Shown: piece by piece, positions 47,400 through 59,000 of the stretch
Layout: each line of letters begins with the position of its first letter
Position numbering within the stretch: position 1 is the stretch's first letter
Assembly (NCBI GenBank): GCA_007844125.1
Contig: CM017572.1
Coordinates: 39,123,397-39,187,396, forward strand
Origin: Sinonovacula constricta
Lineage: Eukaryota; Mollusca; Bivalvia; Cardiida; Solecurtidae
Direction: 5' to 3'
DNA: 64,000 nucleotides
Notes under the pieces: model-generated
Databases searched by the model: none
What the model saw: the letters and a program-made list of their open reading frames with translations, nothing else
What the model was told of the DNA's origin: nothing
Program-made: the position numbers and the translations under genes

Positions 47400-48168
47400 T
47401 GGGTAAACAACTATGAGAGTCACTAGGAACTATTGTCATCCATACTGCTGTCCTCCGATTGTCTTGTCTGTAACTCTTATAGACACTGATTGTCCTGGTT
47501 GTAAGCAGTAGGTTGCTGAATAATGATACTTGAGTCCAACTACCAGGATTTTCACCCTACAAACTACATCCTTCACTTCAGTGACCCATTACCTTGCCCT
47601 CCTGTCTTTTCAACATAAGGTTTTAGCCAGTGAGGGGCCTAGCAGCTAATGCCAATAAGTTGATGTATGTGGCTAGGCCACTCAATGGCTTGAGACTAAA
47701 ATTTAGACATTCTCCACCAACTCCAATCCTTGCTGTATTCCTTAAATGCTTCATCCACTCTATACAACACCAACATCAATCAGACTTGGAATGGACAATC
47801 AACATTTCTGAACTTTTCAAACTTTCACCATCTCCAACTCCCCCATGCATGTCCTGTCAAACCCCTATTTCTTTATTTGCCCTTTCTTACACCTTCTTAA
47901 CAAACATGATGGCAGTGATTTCTAATTACCTCAGAGATACTATTGCTTGCACATATTTACTTAATAGCCCTTAAGAGTAAGCAGAGAGGGATATAGCCTT
48001 AGATATAAATCTTAATCTAACAGTCCAAATGTCTATAATGTTTCCCTTCTGCATGAATCTATGATGAATTGGACACAAAATATACACCCCAGTTAGAAAT
48101 AAAATACTCCAAGCTTTTTTCCAACTGTAAATTGTTAACATTACCCTACACCTATACATCTACACTAC
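47400..48168. other. Right flank of the minisatellite, no gene supported
   Basis: Moderate base composition with short open frames on both strands but no splice-framed exon or motif I can support. Confidence 0.3.
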
Positions 48169-48319
48169 CAAGTCAACAGGCCATTCTTCCCTACTTGTGA
48201 TTGCTGTGCGCACAGCCTTTAGTCTTTTAATGATTGCGAATGGCATGCCGTCGCCGTGATCCTGCCAGGTGTACTTAACCTTAAATGGGTGCTTGCAGAA
48301 ACGGTCCTTAAGAAAAACA
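48169..48319 (-). CDS. Candidate internal exon of a minus-strand gene
   Basis: Acceptor aatcttgccag and donor TTG|GTAGTG frame 151 bp that encode one split codon plus 50 residues. These start VFLKDRFCKHPFKVKYTWQD, continue HGDGMPFAIIKRLKAVRTAI and end TSREEWPVDL. It has higher GC and CpG than its surroundings, and a mixed hydrophobic/charged composition typical of globular protein. Exit phase 0 matches the candidate micro-exon at 41949. I cannot name the family. Confidence 0.45.
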
Positions 48320-48655
48320 CTGGCAAGATTTAAGAATGACCTGAGACATAGTAGATGAAGAATTTTTGATGCTTGAGTAGAATGAAAACCCTCAAAGCCC
48401 ATAAAGTGCAAGCAATGGTACTCTTAAGGCAATAAAACTTCTCTGACAACTGTTTATCAAGTGCGAGTAAGAATGGCAAATAAACAAGTAGATGACTGAC
48501 AGTCGGTGCACAACAGAGTGTATGTTGGATCAAAATTCACTAAACAGGCCAGGTAATGAAAACTGGACATTCAAAGAATGATAGAAGTTGATGTGGCAGA
48601 AGAATGAATCAAGTACCAAAGCAAGGAAGCAAGAATAAGGCAACTATATAGTTGG

Positions 48656-48950
48656 AACAGACCTGGTAGCGTAAGCTGTAGAGCATCGGCTCCAGGTAAG
48701 GGAGGCCTCTGGTTCTATCCCAGGCCGCAACATCAGTCGTTAAAAATGGTAGTGGTTATAGTGCTAACACTCAAGCAAATATTAGTTCCACAACTGGTTG
48801 GCCCGTTGTCAGGATAATGTGACTGGGTGTGGCATCATGCCAGGTGTTCACGGCATGCTACACAGTGAAGGTAGCACTATATCTGCTTCAAGTGGAAACC
48901 ATCTCCAGATAACTGAAATACTGTTGCTGGGACGATAACCCCAATAAACA
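48656..48950 (+). mobile_element. tRNA-headed SINE, full copy
   Basis: A 14-bp target duplication with one mismatch flanks it (48642-48655 and 48951-48964, aactatat-a/t-gttgg). The head acctggtagcgtaagctgta and ctctggttctatcccagg are A- and B-box regions; the tail is gataaccccaataaac. Same family as 27416 and 51685. Confidence 0.75.
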
Positions 48951-49204
48951 AACTATATTGTTGGTAAAGAATTACTACCGGTACCGTAGTTAATATTTAA
49001 GAGCAGAAAGCTAAATTACTTAAGATATTCAAACCTTGGTAGGAAATATGAATGGAGACACTAAGTTACAGAAAAGCTTTTGATTGCTTGAGAAGCTTGG
49101 GGCATAGAATTGTTAGAATAAAATATGATAAGTTGATATGTGTTCCCTCTCTTAGCCATTTCCTTTTGTCTTTCCTTCATGAGAAACTTGTTTGTAACTG
49201 TCAA

Positions 49205-49442
49205 TGGTGGGCAACTTTGCCCTGGCCATTGTTAGTGGGTACTCTACTCTGGCTGTCTCTGGTGGTCGAATGGAATCAAACACTCTGCTGGTCTTCTGGT
49301 GGTGGTGGGTCGGGCAACACTCTGCTGGCCACCTGTTGGTGGTGGACGGGGCAACACTCTGTTGGTTGCCTGGTGGTGGTGAGCAGGCAACTTTGTTGGC
49401 TGTGTGCGGGTGGTGGGCAGGGCACACTCAGCTGGTAGCCAG
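49205..49442. repeat. Degenerate GGT-rich minisatellite, about 40-bp unit
   Basis: Five or so units built on the words gggcaacactctgctggcc and tggtggtgg. It gives false Trp/Gly-rich frames on the plus strand and His/Pro-rich frames on the minus strand. Confidence 0.75.
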
Positions 49443-49964
49443 ATGGAGGGCTCAATATTTATCTGCTTCTTACCTGGGCTAAAATAAGAAAAACACAATT
49501 GTTTTTGTTGAATTAACATTACTCATAATTAGAAAATTATATCATGGTATTTTGATCAAACACTGATTATACAATCTAAAATGTGTTTACCATTGGTATA
49601 TGTTACATTGCCTTTTAGCAAATTGATCATAAACCTGCATGAAATATATGAATTCATGATATTGATACATCATACCAATAAAAGTTAAAATACTTAAGAG
49701 TTTGGAGATAGTTTTGCCTTTGGAGATAGTTTTGCCAAGTTAAAATTTCTTGTGTAATTTTGAAATTATCTAGCCATTAGCACAGACAATGATTACCAGC
49801 AGGAATCCAGAAACTATACTGACAAAAGTAAAATTTGCAAAAGTGATTCTAACTAAAAAAATTGATAATTATTCTGGCAGTATCTGGTCATTTTTAAAGT
49901 ATACTCTATCATCATGTAATGGTGTTATTCAACACTTTGGATAAAATTTTGTTACTCAAGCAAC

Positions 49965-50260
49965 CAATTAATGTAACCTGAAAAAGATCTTGTGAAATGC
50001 TGATTTTTTTTTCTTTTATTTTTTTTCTTTGCTTATTGATGCTCTTTACTTATATGAAAGTGGAGCATAACACCCCACTCATATAGTACAAACAAATATT
50101 TCCTATCTGAGCCATGCGCCACAGTAATATATTTTTAAACTGAGACAACCGTGTTAACTTTTGAGGCCACATCATCAGATGATTTACTTTGACTATGAAG
50201 CACATTTATATTAGATGAGGTTAATAGATTTGAAAAGAAAATTTTGAGCGGTTTATTCAC
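49965..50260. repeat. Dispersed repeat of the tandem-array family
   Basis: It carries aacctgaaaaagatcttg, a T-tract, tttcctatctgagccatgcg and gccacatcatcagatgattt in family order. Confidence 0.5.
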
Positions 50261-50269
50261 AATTTGTAC

Positions 50270-51460
50270 CGTCTTACAATTGAGTGTGTCTTCAAAATCA
50301 TCTCAAATTAAATTTTCATGTTATGGAGAAATTATGTCTAAACTCCCTGCAAAAGGGGTAAAATATTGTTACATATATATATATTTTATATTTATAGATC
50401 TACTTCATTTATACCACCATTAATCTCCTATCTTATCTGTGCTATTTACAATGAACTTTTAGTTTGCTTTTTCACACAGTTAGTGAATTTTTATTCAGAA
50501 AGATCAGTAAATAGATCTCTTTATTGTTGTTACTTCAAAGGTTTTTGGTCAGAATTCATGCAATGAACATATGTGGCCTCACACTGAGCTAGTTATGCAT
50601 GATGCAAACAAACTTTTATTAGAATAAGACACTATTCTAAGTTTGATATTGACGTCACTGCTTGCAAATTTGTCTAGACAGCTTGTAAGGGTACCTCAGA
50701 CCTCATTTAACATTGACTTATTTACTACTTAGTGACCCCTAATCTCATAAAATTAACTAAATTAGAAATTGTGGTTCAACCAGTTTATATTGGGAAAAAA
50801 AACAAAAATAAAAAATGGAGCATTATATGCCTGCTGATCAAGTCTCAAATAAGCCAGAAGTTAATATATAATTTATCTGTGATGAAATTCCTTAAAAATA
50901 TTGGGTTTATTGACACAAGTATTTGTTTAAAAAACAACAACAAACAAACAAAAGACAATAACTCAAGACTGAAAAATGCAATCTGAGTTATCTCATTTCA
51001 TGCACATCGATATTAATTACCCATGCAGGCATGAAGCAAAGCTAATAAGCAACAAAAAATGATTCATAAACTAGTCAGTCTGAAAGTCTGTTATCATTTT
51101 AGAAAAGAAAAAATGCTTACATATAAAGCAATAAGACTTGTAAATAATTTAATTATTTCTTTACCTAGCCTTGTTCCTTGCACCTAAAGTGTGTTCTTTT
51201 TCCCTAGATTAGCAATAGGTCCTAATAACCAAATTGATATTCTTTGAATTTTAACCACTGGTTATATGCAGAAGAAACTGCTAACAGACAGGGGATGGAT
51301 GGATGGTAGAGATGTACTATACCATTAAACTACAATTTAGGCTTATAACACTGCTGTTTTGACTGAATGACACCCTACTACCAGCTCCTGTACAATCCTG
51401 AAGTTTTAAATGATATTTAAGATCTTAGGGTTAGTCACTGTTTTTTTGCTGCTTGCGACA
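50270..51460. other. AT-rich, nothing recognised
   Basis: Short TA-rich and A-rich tracts (for example near 50375), no supported exon or structure. Confidence 0.35.
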
Positions 51461-51464
51461 TCAC

Positions 51465-51660
51465 ACTGACACAATTATGGTCATATTGGTGATGTCCAGC
51501 TAATTATTGGTGGAGGAAGATCCCAGACATATCTAGGAAAAACCACTGGCGCACCACACGTTATCTGGAAAAGCTCCACATATTAAAGTTCTTGCCCTGA
51601 CTGGGTCTCAAAACGACACTGTAAGGGGCCATGGGCGACTCGCCATTCACTGTATCATAT
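51465..51660. repeat. Dispersed repeat (relatives at 16290 and 41610)
   Basis: acaattatggtcatattggt, gatgtccagctaattattgg, gatcccagacat and actggcgcaccac. Directly followed by a SINE in reverse orientation. Confidence 0.55.
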
Positions 51661-51684
51661 TAACTCTTAACCTGCTAATTGTTT

Positions 51685-51973
51685 GTTTGTCTATTGGGTT
51701 TATCGTCCCACCAACTGTATTTCAGTTATCTGGAGATGGTGTCCACTTGAAACAGATATAGTGCTGCCTTCACTGTGTATAGCATGCTGTGAACACCTGG
51801 CATGATACCACACCCAGTCACATTATCCTGACACCGGGGCAACCAGTCGTGGAACTGCCCTTATATTTGCTTGAGCGTTAGCAAGAGAGCTATACCACTA
51901 CCATTTTTAGTGACTTTGGTATGTCGCTACCCAGAATCAAACCCGGGGCCTCCCGTACCTGGAGCCGCCTGCA
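51685..51973 (-). mobile_element. tRNA-headed SINE
   Basis: Third full copy of the family. On the minus strand the A-box side (near 51965) reads into ggctccaggtacgggaggcc, and the tail is gataaacccaatagac. Flanks share only aattgt, so the duplication is short or eroded. Confidence 0.65.
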
Positions 51974-52155
51974 AATTGTCAACTGATCATGTTTAGGCAA
52001 AAAGTGTAGATCTAGATCAAGTAATTTCAGTAGGGAGCTGAAGTGTATTAAAATAAGACTACAAGAAGTTGTAAACATAATAGCATTCAAGGAATGTCAA
52101 AAATCCAGGATCATTCTTAAATGGCAAGAAAAATCGTAAACAAAAATTATCTTAC

Positions 52156-52249
52156 CAGCTTGGGAATGTGTAAAAACCTTTTCTATAATGAACATAGATG
52201 CACATAAACCACATCCTTCATCAGGGCAGGAGAGAAAACCTGACAGCCT
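52156..52249 (-). CDS. Candidate internal exon of a minus-strand gene
   Basis: Minus-strand acceptor ttatctgttgttgcag and donor AAGCTG|GTAAGA frame 94 bp encoding RLSGFLSCPDEGCGLCASMF and IIEKVFTHSQA plus one base (phase 1). It is open in one frame only, has four Cys, and shares its strand with the candidate exon at 48169. Whether they belong to one gene is not shown, because the phase between them (1 to 2) needs at least one unseen exon. Confidence 0.4.
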
Positions 52250-52259
52250 CTGCAACAAC

Positions 52260-54170
52260 AGATAAAAGACATAACCGGTAGATACAAGGAATATATTTGA
52301 CTAAAGTTGGTGTGGTTCCAATAACTGCTTGTTTGTGTTGTTTATAGCCATTAGCAAAATTAATTGACTAGCTATCTCTAAAACATGTTCAAAGGTTACA
52401 TATTCCACTCAGGGTTTAATGGCATTCAACATCAAAGGGACGGATCCAGAAAATTTTGGTGGAGGGGTATGGAAATCAAGATCTATTCAACTTTATTACA
52501 GTTAAATATATATATATGTGTGTGTGTGTATGTATGTATATATTATCTATCTACAGTAAGGGACCCTAACATCGACCTAAGCAATCAACAGATACCGGTA
52601 AAATTTACTTTAAAAGCTTAGTATTTTTTAAGGTTATGTGTATATGCTTTCACAACTCCTACTCCCTCCTACACCCCTAATGTTTGTAAATGCAATCGGA
52701 CAGGGTCTTGCAAGTTTTAGACATAAAGAACTTGGGTTCTTAAAGAAAATATTGTGACAGTAGAATGTGTAAGCAACATTTTATTAAAACTTCTACACTA
52801 CTTATGATGCACAAGACCCCAACCAGTCATCAGTTGCCTGCAGACTGTCCACATTACAGTAGTTTAAGCAAAGCATTAACCATAACTGTAGACAAACGTT
52901 TATTTTATCCTGCAACCTGTTAAATTGTTAATGATCCTAAAAATTATTTAGTTTAGTTCATAATTACCATGTTTGGCTAGGTGGCAGTAACAATGAAATT
53001 CAGATTCAGAATGATACAAGCATCATCTTGAATATGATACCCTGCAGTCAGTGTTAAAAAACATGAGGTAAATGAAATGTACAGAAAATGTAGTTAAAAG
53101 AATCTAGCTTTAAATGGACAAATATGCTGAAAGTATATTTGTATCAAATATGCAATTACTGAAGATACTAATTCTGGCCTTAAAGTTTTAAATGGGAATT
53201 TGTGAAAATGCAAAAATTTCTGTGCTAAGTCACTCAATGAAAATTTTATGATTTTCTGGGTGTAGAAAGCCAGACTTAATAAAAACATTCCCAAAAATCT
53301 TTCCAAAGTACCTTTAAATTTTATAAAATAAAATATTTTTATTGCAGGCCCTGGATGTATTTTACTTCATAAAATGAGCAATGCATTGAAAAAAAACAGA
53401 TAGGAGAGATTTGACTTTTGAAAAAGGGCCAGTTGTATCTATAAGGCCATACAGGACTAGGAACATTTTGATCACTTGTCACCTCCTGAGCACTTTTTTC
53501 CTCTATTATAGAATCAATTGCATTGTGATAATTTGTCTATAGGGCCCATTTCATTGCAGAGATTATTTTTAAAGTGTATTTTCTTGGTTTTCGACCTTTT
53601 CAGGAAAAGATATTTCCTTCTACGGTTACAAGATACAAATTTGTCCAAAACCCCACTTTACATTCCCTTCCACTGAGGCTTGCTCAGTCATGTGGTGGCA
53701 TCCACAAGCAAGGCTTTTCATCCTGAACAATGTTTGCAGTGGTGAGAAATAATTAATGGCTTTAAAATGTATTTAATACTGTATTTTTTTTTTAAATTTA
53801 AATGGAGAATAATCACACACCTCAGTTAAAACTTATTACTTGCCATATAGGCATCACATGTGTGGTTAAAAATACAAGGAGCAACAAAAAAATGTGGCAT
53901 GGAGTAAATAGTTTTATGTCATCATATAGCTTCCTTTGATTAGTGAGAAAATATGAGAGATTTTGTCAGTTTCATAGTTGTTATAATGCAATAATGTATT
54001 TTAGGTGTTCGATATGAGAATAAGTATTTTAATACTTGTCTCAGGCATGGTGAAAAGTTCTAAAAAATCATTCCAATTCAGTAACAGTCAAGCTAGCGTC
54101 GCATAATGTGCATGTAAATTTAATAATACTAATAATATTTAATATGTAAATTAAATAATACTAATAATAC
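52260..54170. other. AT-rich, no gene supported
   Basis: It includes a terminus-like word ggacggatccagaaaatttt at 52440 and a short TG/TA tract at 52505-52540. A plus-strand open stretch at 53604-53741 has splice-like borders but no recognisable content. Confidence 0.3.
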
Positions 54171-54173
54171 TTT

Positions 54174-54180
<7 letters not shown>

Positions 54181-54236
<56 letters not shown>
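54181..54236. repeat. TA microsatellite
   Basis: About 28 uninterrupted AT units. Likely polymorphic. Confidence 0.95.
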
Positions 54237-54238
<2 letters not shown>

Positions 54239-54239
54239 T

Positions 54240-56690
54240 GGTGGTATTTCTGTATTTTTGAAAATGAAACAAAGACTAATTTTCTGAAAACATTTTAGGA
54301 ACCTAAAAAAATGCAAATTTGACCGTGTATTAAAGACATTTCTTCATAATCATATTTCCGGTCAATATGTTTTGACTGATATACGCTTCCTTAAAAGCAA
54401 ACATTGCTGTGAAGCCTTATTTCTTGGCCTTGATCCTTCTATGAAGTAAGATTGTCGTTTCTCAAAAAGAAAATGGCGCCAAATAAAAAAGGCAACACAC
54501 ACGTGACAACTGACATTATGAACTTCATATTCCACTAAAAAAATCTACTAGATATCTATTCCCATGTCAAGTAAAATACTGAAAGTAAAACTCACCCAAG
54601 TAACAAAGGCTGCCTGCTATGGCCACGACATCTCTGTAACCCCATGGTAACAGGCTAAAACGCCACTTGGGTTCCTACATGACATCAATACCCGACGAAT
54701 GTCAAGACGGCAATGACTCGCTTTTGAGCACATTAGTTTGAATCTCGTGTATGTTCGGTAATCTCCGACAGTCGATGACGTTTCGAAGCACCTCGGCTAT
54801 GGTGCTACAACTTCAAACATATTTCTGACCAGACGGAAACGTTCGAATCAGGATAAGATTTTCCGAACATCTCCGGATTTTAAACCGGGTTAATCTTGGT
54901 GAACAGGTTTTTATCACGTGACCAGTAACTCGTGCATCATGTGAAACACGCTATATGGTAGGAGCTCCGGGGCAGCATTGAGTGTAGTGCTTTGTGTATT
55001 TTCGACACTTACGAGCTTGCAACGAAGACTTTGCAATTGGAATGCTGCTAAGCTGCGTCTTATAAAATTCGATGTATATAACAAACACGTTCTAATTGTC
55101 TGTTGGTCAGTGTTGTAGCACCCATACTCAGTTAATCACACATATGGCGTTCCCCTTCGAAGCTGGCTAAAATGCTGTCTTCATTGTGCTATAATGTCAA
55201 ATGTTGTGCTATATCTGTTGTATGACGAATGTCAACACATAAAGATTTACAAATATCATTGTTATATTATCAGTATAAGTTGAACTAAAACACTTGTACA
55301 CACATACATACAGATAGACAAGATATTAATCACTCGACCAATCACATGATTTGTAGAACTGAACTAGCATCTAAAGGGATTTTTTTCAAACGAATGGTTT
55401 TAAGTATTTAGAGTCACTGCAGTTTAGATCGTGCTCAGTTTTGGTTTTATTATTTTGCCCAGCTATATCTGAATACACACCTGTGACTGTAACATTAATA
55501 TTTGTTGTTGTTGTTGTTGTTTTGTTGTTGTTGTTTTGTTGCTGTTGTTTTGTACGATATTTTGCTTTTATTTGATTGATCTGCTTACCTTGGAAGTGTC
55601 TGAATTGCACGCAAACAAAAAAAGAACAAAAACCACCAAAACAAACAAAAAAAAACAACAATCTTAACACACACATTAGCATCGCTGGCTATATAAAGGC
55701 CTATACACATCTACACTTATATATTACAGACTAGATGATCACTGTAAAGCTACAAAATGTAATTTTACCATTTATACACAGGGCCGGATTTGGGATTTTA
55801 CCTTTGAGGGTAGCGTGCATTTTCTTTCAAATGCTAGTTATGCAAAAGAAGCTTGTTTTAACGTCTTCACTATATGATTCTTATATAGCTTCCTTCGCGA
55901 ATATGCTTTTTTAGATATAAGAAAGACTTGAAATTGCCCCAAAAGAACCAGAAACTACGGATTGGAAAGCTGATTTTGTATATTTACATTCATTTGCTAC
56001 TGGGAGGTGAGAGGCAGGTGGGGAGTGGGTGTCTCTGAAACCGAAACCGAAACTGATACGGTTTTGCAAGTCTTAAAAATTGAATTTATACAATATATTT
56101 TATTTTTAAGTATGCTCCTGGACTTTTAGGAGAAAGATGTGTGATGGTGTGGCACTGGGTTCGCCCACCAAAATCCTCTGTTTGTTTTGACTGTTTACTT
56201 TTATCCATGGTAAATGGAGGTGATAGTTGTAAATACTGCTGCTGCCGCCGCCGCTGTTGCTGCTGGTGATGATGATTATGATCAGGACGATGGCCATTGC
56301 GATGACATAATTTAGGGGGTTTATTGGTGATATTCGTTCACTTTCCTTCAATATGTCATATTTACGCTTCTATTTCCTTTCTACATATGTATGCATCTCT
56401 TGATTTCCCTCTCACCAAAAACCTTCATTTGAGGAATAGCCTATTTGTATGTTTTTCTTTATATTTACCCTTTTCTTTTGATGTAAATGTCCTTAGTCAT
56501 TATGATTTCTATAATCACAGCTAAGAAACATTTATCGGCATAACACCTCTCGAATTTAAGCTCTTTTGTCTGTTTCCTATCCTATAAATCCATTTCACTT
56601 TATGTTCCAATGCGAAGAAATAACTCTTAAGTGTTCTTTTTTTTTCAAAACTATAAATAGCAGTGATCTCTGCTAAAAACAGATACCTTC
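54240..56690. other. Intergenic; CpG-containing repeat at 54690-54900
   Basis: The 54690-54900 part carries ttcggtaatctccgac and ttccgaacatctccgga, words like those at 11.7-12.3 and 25.0 kb. A GTT/TTG tract lies at 55500-55550. No gene is supported. Confidence 0.35.
55500..55550. repeat. GTT microsatellite, interrupted
   Basis: Runs of GTT broken by TTTT, in an AT-rich background. Confidence 0.85.
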
Positions 56691-56699
56691 GTCAGCACG

Positions 56700-56960
56700 G
56701 ACTACCCAGATGACGATATAACACGATCTCAAAATTGGTATAAGTTGTTACGTGGTTTTTAGTTAAAAAATAGCTATCTCTGCAGCGTGGCTCAAATAGG
56801 AAATACCTGATTGTAATGACGACTGGTGTGAAATGCTTCACCTTTTCCACAGATCGAGGGCATCAATGAATAGCACTTTGCAGGACCTTTTCAGGCAACA
56901 ATGACTTATTTTGGTTCTTTGATAAAAACAATTATTTGGTCCAAACTGTCGGATATCACC
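56700..56960 (-). repeat. Dispersed repeat of the tandem-array family, inverted
   Basis: The reverse complement reads gtatttcctatttgagccac, ttttgagatcgtgttata and gagatcactgctatttatag in family order. Confidence 0.5.
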
Positions 56961-57129
56961 TTTAATGTATGGTGTATGAATTCATGGGTAATACACCACT
57001 AACAAAGGGAAATAAATATAGTACAATGTATATAAACAGAAATAATAAATACAGCAAAGACTTTCGGCAAGCTACCCTAGCCACGTAATTTTATTGCTAT
57101 CTATGCTTTCTGTGTCTTGAATATATTAA

Positions 57130-57746
57130 ACGTTCTGTTTCCGAACATCAAGGCAATTAAACCTTACGCGATGGGCTTATCAGACAGCAAGATTTAAACA
57201 TCTTGGATTACTATAATAAAGAAAATATACTCTTTAAGGGTCCGAAATATCGCCTGCCAGATGAAATAGATTTTGACCTTTGTTGCAAATAAATAGCTTA
57301 TGCAATTAATATGTTTGCTGATCGCTGGTGTAAGAGAGAAAACACGGATACAGTAGCACTCAGTACTTGGAAGAAAGCCATTTTTAAGATAATAAAAAAT
57401 CGCGTTGAATTCTACCGCTCCCATCCTTCTATTTTACCTAAGAAATATTTTTATCTCTTAAAACACCTAAAACAGTCCTTTCAGAATATTCACGAAAAAT
57501 TTGTACTTGTATCTGCAGACAAAGCTTCAAACAACATATTTTTTTGTCTGACGACTATATTACAAAAAAGTACTGAGTGCTGAGTTAATCCACCGCCAGT
57601 TTTTACACTAGCACCAACCTTGACTTTCAGACAGTCATTGACAAACATAAACAGATATTGCATAATTTCAATATAAAAATAGAATCACAGCAAGAAAAAC
57701 TTCCTTCACTATACTGGATTACTAAGCTTCACAAAACATCATACAA
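57130..57746 (+). pseudogene. Reverse transcriptase gene of a retroelement, 5' part (probably Penelope-like)
   Basis: The translation shows LFKGPKYRLPDEIDFDLCCK, a TAA at about 57291, then MFADRWCKRENTD, STWKKAIFKIIKNRV and KFVLVSADKASNN. Frame shifts follow in the T-run near 57540 and again near 57600. Then come LDFQTVIDKHKQILHNFNIK and LPSLYWITKLHKTSYK, where the TIR element interrupts it. The DKASNN and KLHK words belong to an N-terminal RT region common in mollusc retroelements; I think Penelope-like but cannot prove the class. It was already decayed or has decayed since the insertion. Confidence 0.6.
57739..57746. other. Target-site duplication, left copy (TCATACAA)
   Basis: Exact 8-bp duplication paired with 63146-63153. 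It encodes S-Y-K of the interrupted reverse transcriptase. Confidence 0.9.
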
Positions 57747-58269
57747 GTAGTAGCAAATTAGGAGGATTGACGGAGGTTCCGGAGGTTCCTGTCCCAGATC
57801 TGAGTAGGTCACCCTGTAGGTAACCCTGAACCTGAGAGGTTCCAGTCCAAAATCCAGGTGAGTAGGTTACCGCGCTCGCGTATGATTCAAGGTCGAGGTC
57901 GAATTGTGTGCAATATAGGCCAGCGAGTGCGCATGCCCATGACTGAATGTCGAGGTCGAGTTGGGGTCTCCAAAAATGTAGGTCATGTCTACACATGATC
58001 ATAGCTCAAGGTCGATATGGATCAAGTCAAGGTTAAATTCGAGGTCGAATTGAGACACCCTCTTAATCTAGAACAGTGGTGTTCACCCTTTGTCAAAGTC
58101 ACCCGCTTCGGTCGGTCTGCTTCTTTCAGTGTCTGTCAAGGTCACCGTGTAGCGATGTATGTGAACGATCAAGATTTGTAGTGACCCAATCTCGCGCACT
58201 AGCCCAACCCCACAAGGCTGGTGATAGATGGTATTTGATCTCACAGTTAAATTCAGGTTCGTGTATAAA
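57747..58269 (+). repeat. Left terminal inverted repeat, 523 bp
   Basis: Complementary to 62623-63145. It holds four or more copies of a CGAGGTCGAa/g word (near 57890, 57946, 58040) and a ggaggttcc pair near the tip, and closes with TATAAA. The outward open frame of 87 codons has repeated amino-acid words that follow from the DNA repeats; I do not call it a gene. Confidence 0.92.
58264..58269 (+). promoter_or_regulatory. TATA box at the inner edge of the left TIR
   Basis: TATAAA is the last six bases of the inverted repeat, 127 bp before the first left-side ATG (58396). The mirror copy serves the right side. Confidence 0.5.
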
Positions 58270-58395
58270 TACTGCATTTTGTCAGTTAAGTTACATTATA
58301 GCACAGGCTCAGATCAGATTAACTAGAGAGATTATTTGCCACATAACGGCTTTTAGAACGTATAGTGCTGACCTATTTGACAGCATAATCTACCG

Positions 58396-58617
58396 ATGAA
58401 AATCATTGCATTGAAGACAGAACATTCTACTGTCGACACTCTCATTTATCCCAAAGGTGCCAATCATAGCATAGTTTACCACGTGTGTGGGTTCACCAAC
58501 CCCCTACGCCAGAATTCAGTTTCCCTATCCCCAAGCATCATCCAATCACAGCCTAGGATAGAGTTGAGCGTACCAGCTTCACCCACTGGATTGTACAACT
58601 GTTTATTTAGGTCATAG
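58396..58617 (+). CDS. Left cassette ORF 1, 73 aa, unknown
   Basis: MKIIALKTEHSTVDTLIYPK and later LRQNSVSLSPSIIQSQPRIE. No known domain, no signal peptide, rich in Ser, Ile and Pro. The ATG overlaps (ATGA) the stop of a frame that enters from the inverted repeat. It is the first ATG-initiated frame after the TATA box. A chance ORF is possible, but its placement in a compact cassette supports it. Confidence 0.4.
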   Translation: MKIIALKTEHSTVDTLIYPKGANHSIVYHVCGFTNPLRQNSVSLSPSIIQSQPRIELSVPASPTGLYNCLFRS

Positions 58618-58727
58618 CTAGTTGCGCTTAATTCACAAGTTCAACTGGTTGTGTATCATCTCCTCCCTTATCCTACTAGGTCAAGAAGAAAAACGCTGAT
58701 TTTTTGCGTTATATCATATCAAGTATC

Positions 58728-59000
58728 ATGGAAGATTTTACCAACGTATCAATGATGGATTCTACCAATCAACCCACGACAGATCATGTCAGCACTTCTG
58801 AATCTAACGCGATTACAACAACTTTTTTATTTCAAATTATAGCTGTGTATTGTATCATTTTAGCCGCAATTATTAATTTGACCCTGCAACACCCTGATAA
58901 AGATTTGTGGTTAGTTTTGTTAAGTAGCTGCATAGGCTATGTATTACCAAATCCTGGTTTGAAATACAAAACACGTCCTAATGATAAACACTTGATATAA
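58728..59000 (+). CDS. Left cassette ORF 2, small two-span membrane protein, 90 aa
   Basis: The start ATG at 58728 (atcATGG, good context) is preferred over upstream non-ATG codons. Residues 1-30 are Ser/Thr/Asn/Asp-rich. The first hydrophobic span has core FQIIAVYCIILAAIINLTL and the second LWLVLLSSCIGYVLP, separated by HPDKD, and the tail is basic (NPGLKYKTRPNDKHL). It should sit in a membrane with both ends on the same side. Small membrane proteins of this kind occur in DNA viruses and virus-derived elements, but I have no specific match. AATAAA signals follow at 59063 and 59158. Confidence 0.6.
   Translation: MEDFTNVSMMDSTNQPTTDHVSTSESNAITTTFLFQIIAVYCIILAAIINLTLQHPDKDLWLVLLSSCIGYVLPNPGLKYKTRPNDKHLI

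Noticed and set aside
41945..47439. Overlapping open frames of 150-318 codons on the minus strand, and 60-110 codons on the plus strand
   Set aside because: They follow from a 62-bp repeat without stops. They overlap each other in different frames and have no independent start or domain.
49052..49519. Trp/Gly-rich and His/Pro-rich proteins of 80-128 residues
   Set aside because: Translations of a GGT-rich minisatellite in several frames.
53604..53741. Plus-strand exon-like stretch with acceptor and donor
   Set aside because: No recognisable residues and no neighbouring exon with matching phase; too weak to list.
54476..54540. Start codon ATGGCGCC with 21 codons as first exon
   Set aside because: Short, ends in a stop without a donor, and has no partner exon on the plus strand.
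55386..55682. 98-codon frame with Asn/Thr/Gln runs
   Set aside because: Translation of a GTT microsatellite and A-rich tract.
57739..58002. 87- and 93-codon outward frames in the two TIRs as a gene
   Set aside because: The frame runs out of the element into flanking DNA, its repeated residues mirror DNA repeats, and no promoter faces that way.
58076..58399. 107-codon frame starting inside the left TIR as a gene
   Set aside because: It begins upstream of the proposed TATA box and its right-hand twin diverges completely after the TIR. Kept only as context for the overlapping 73-codon ORF.
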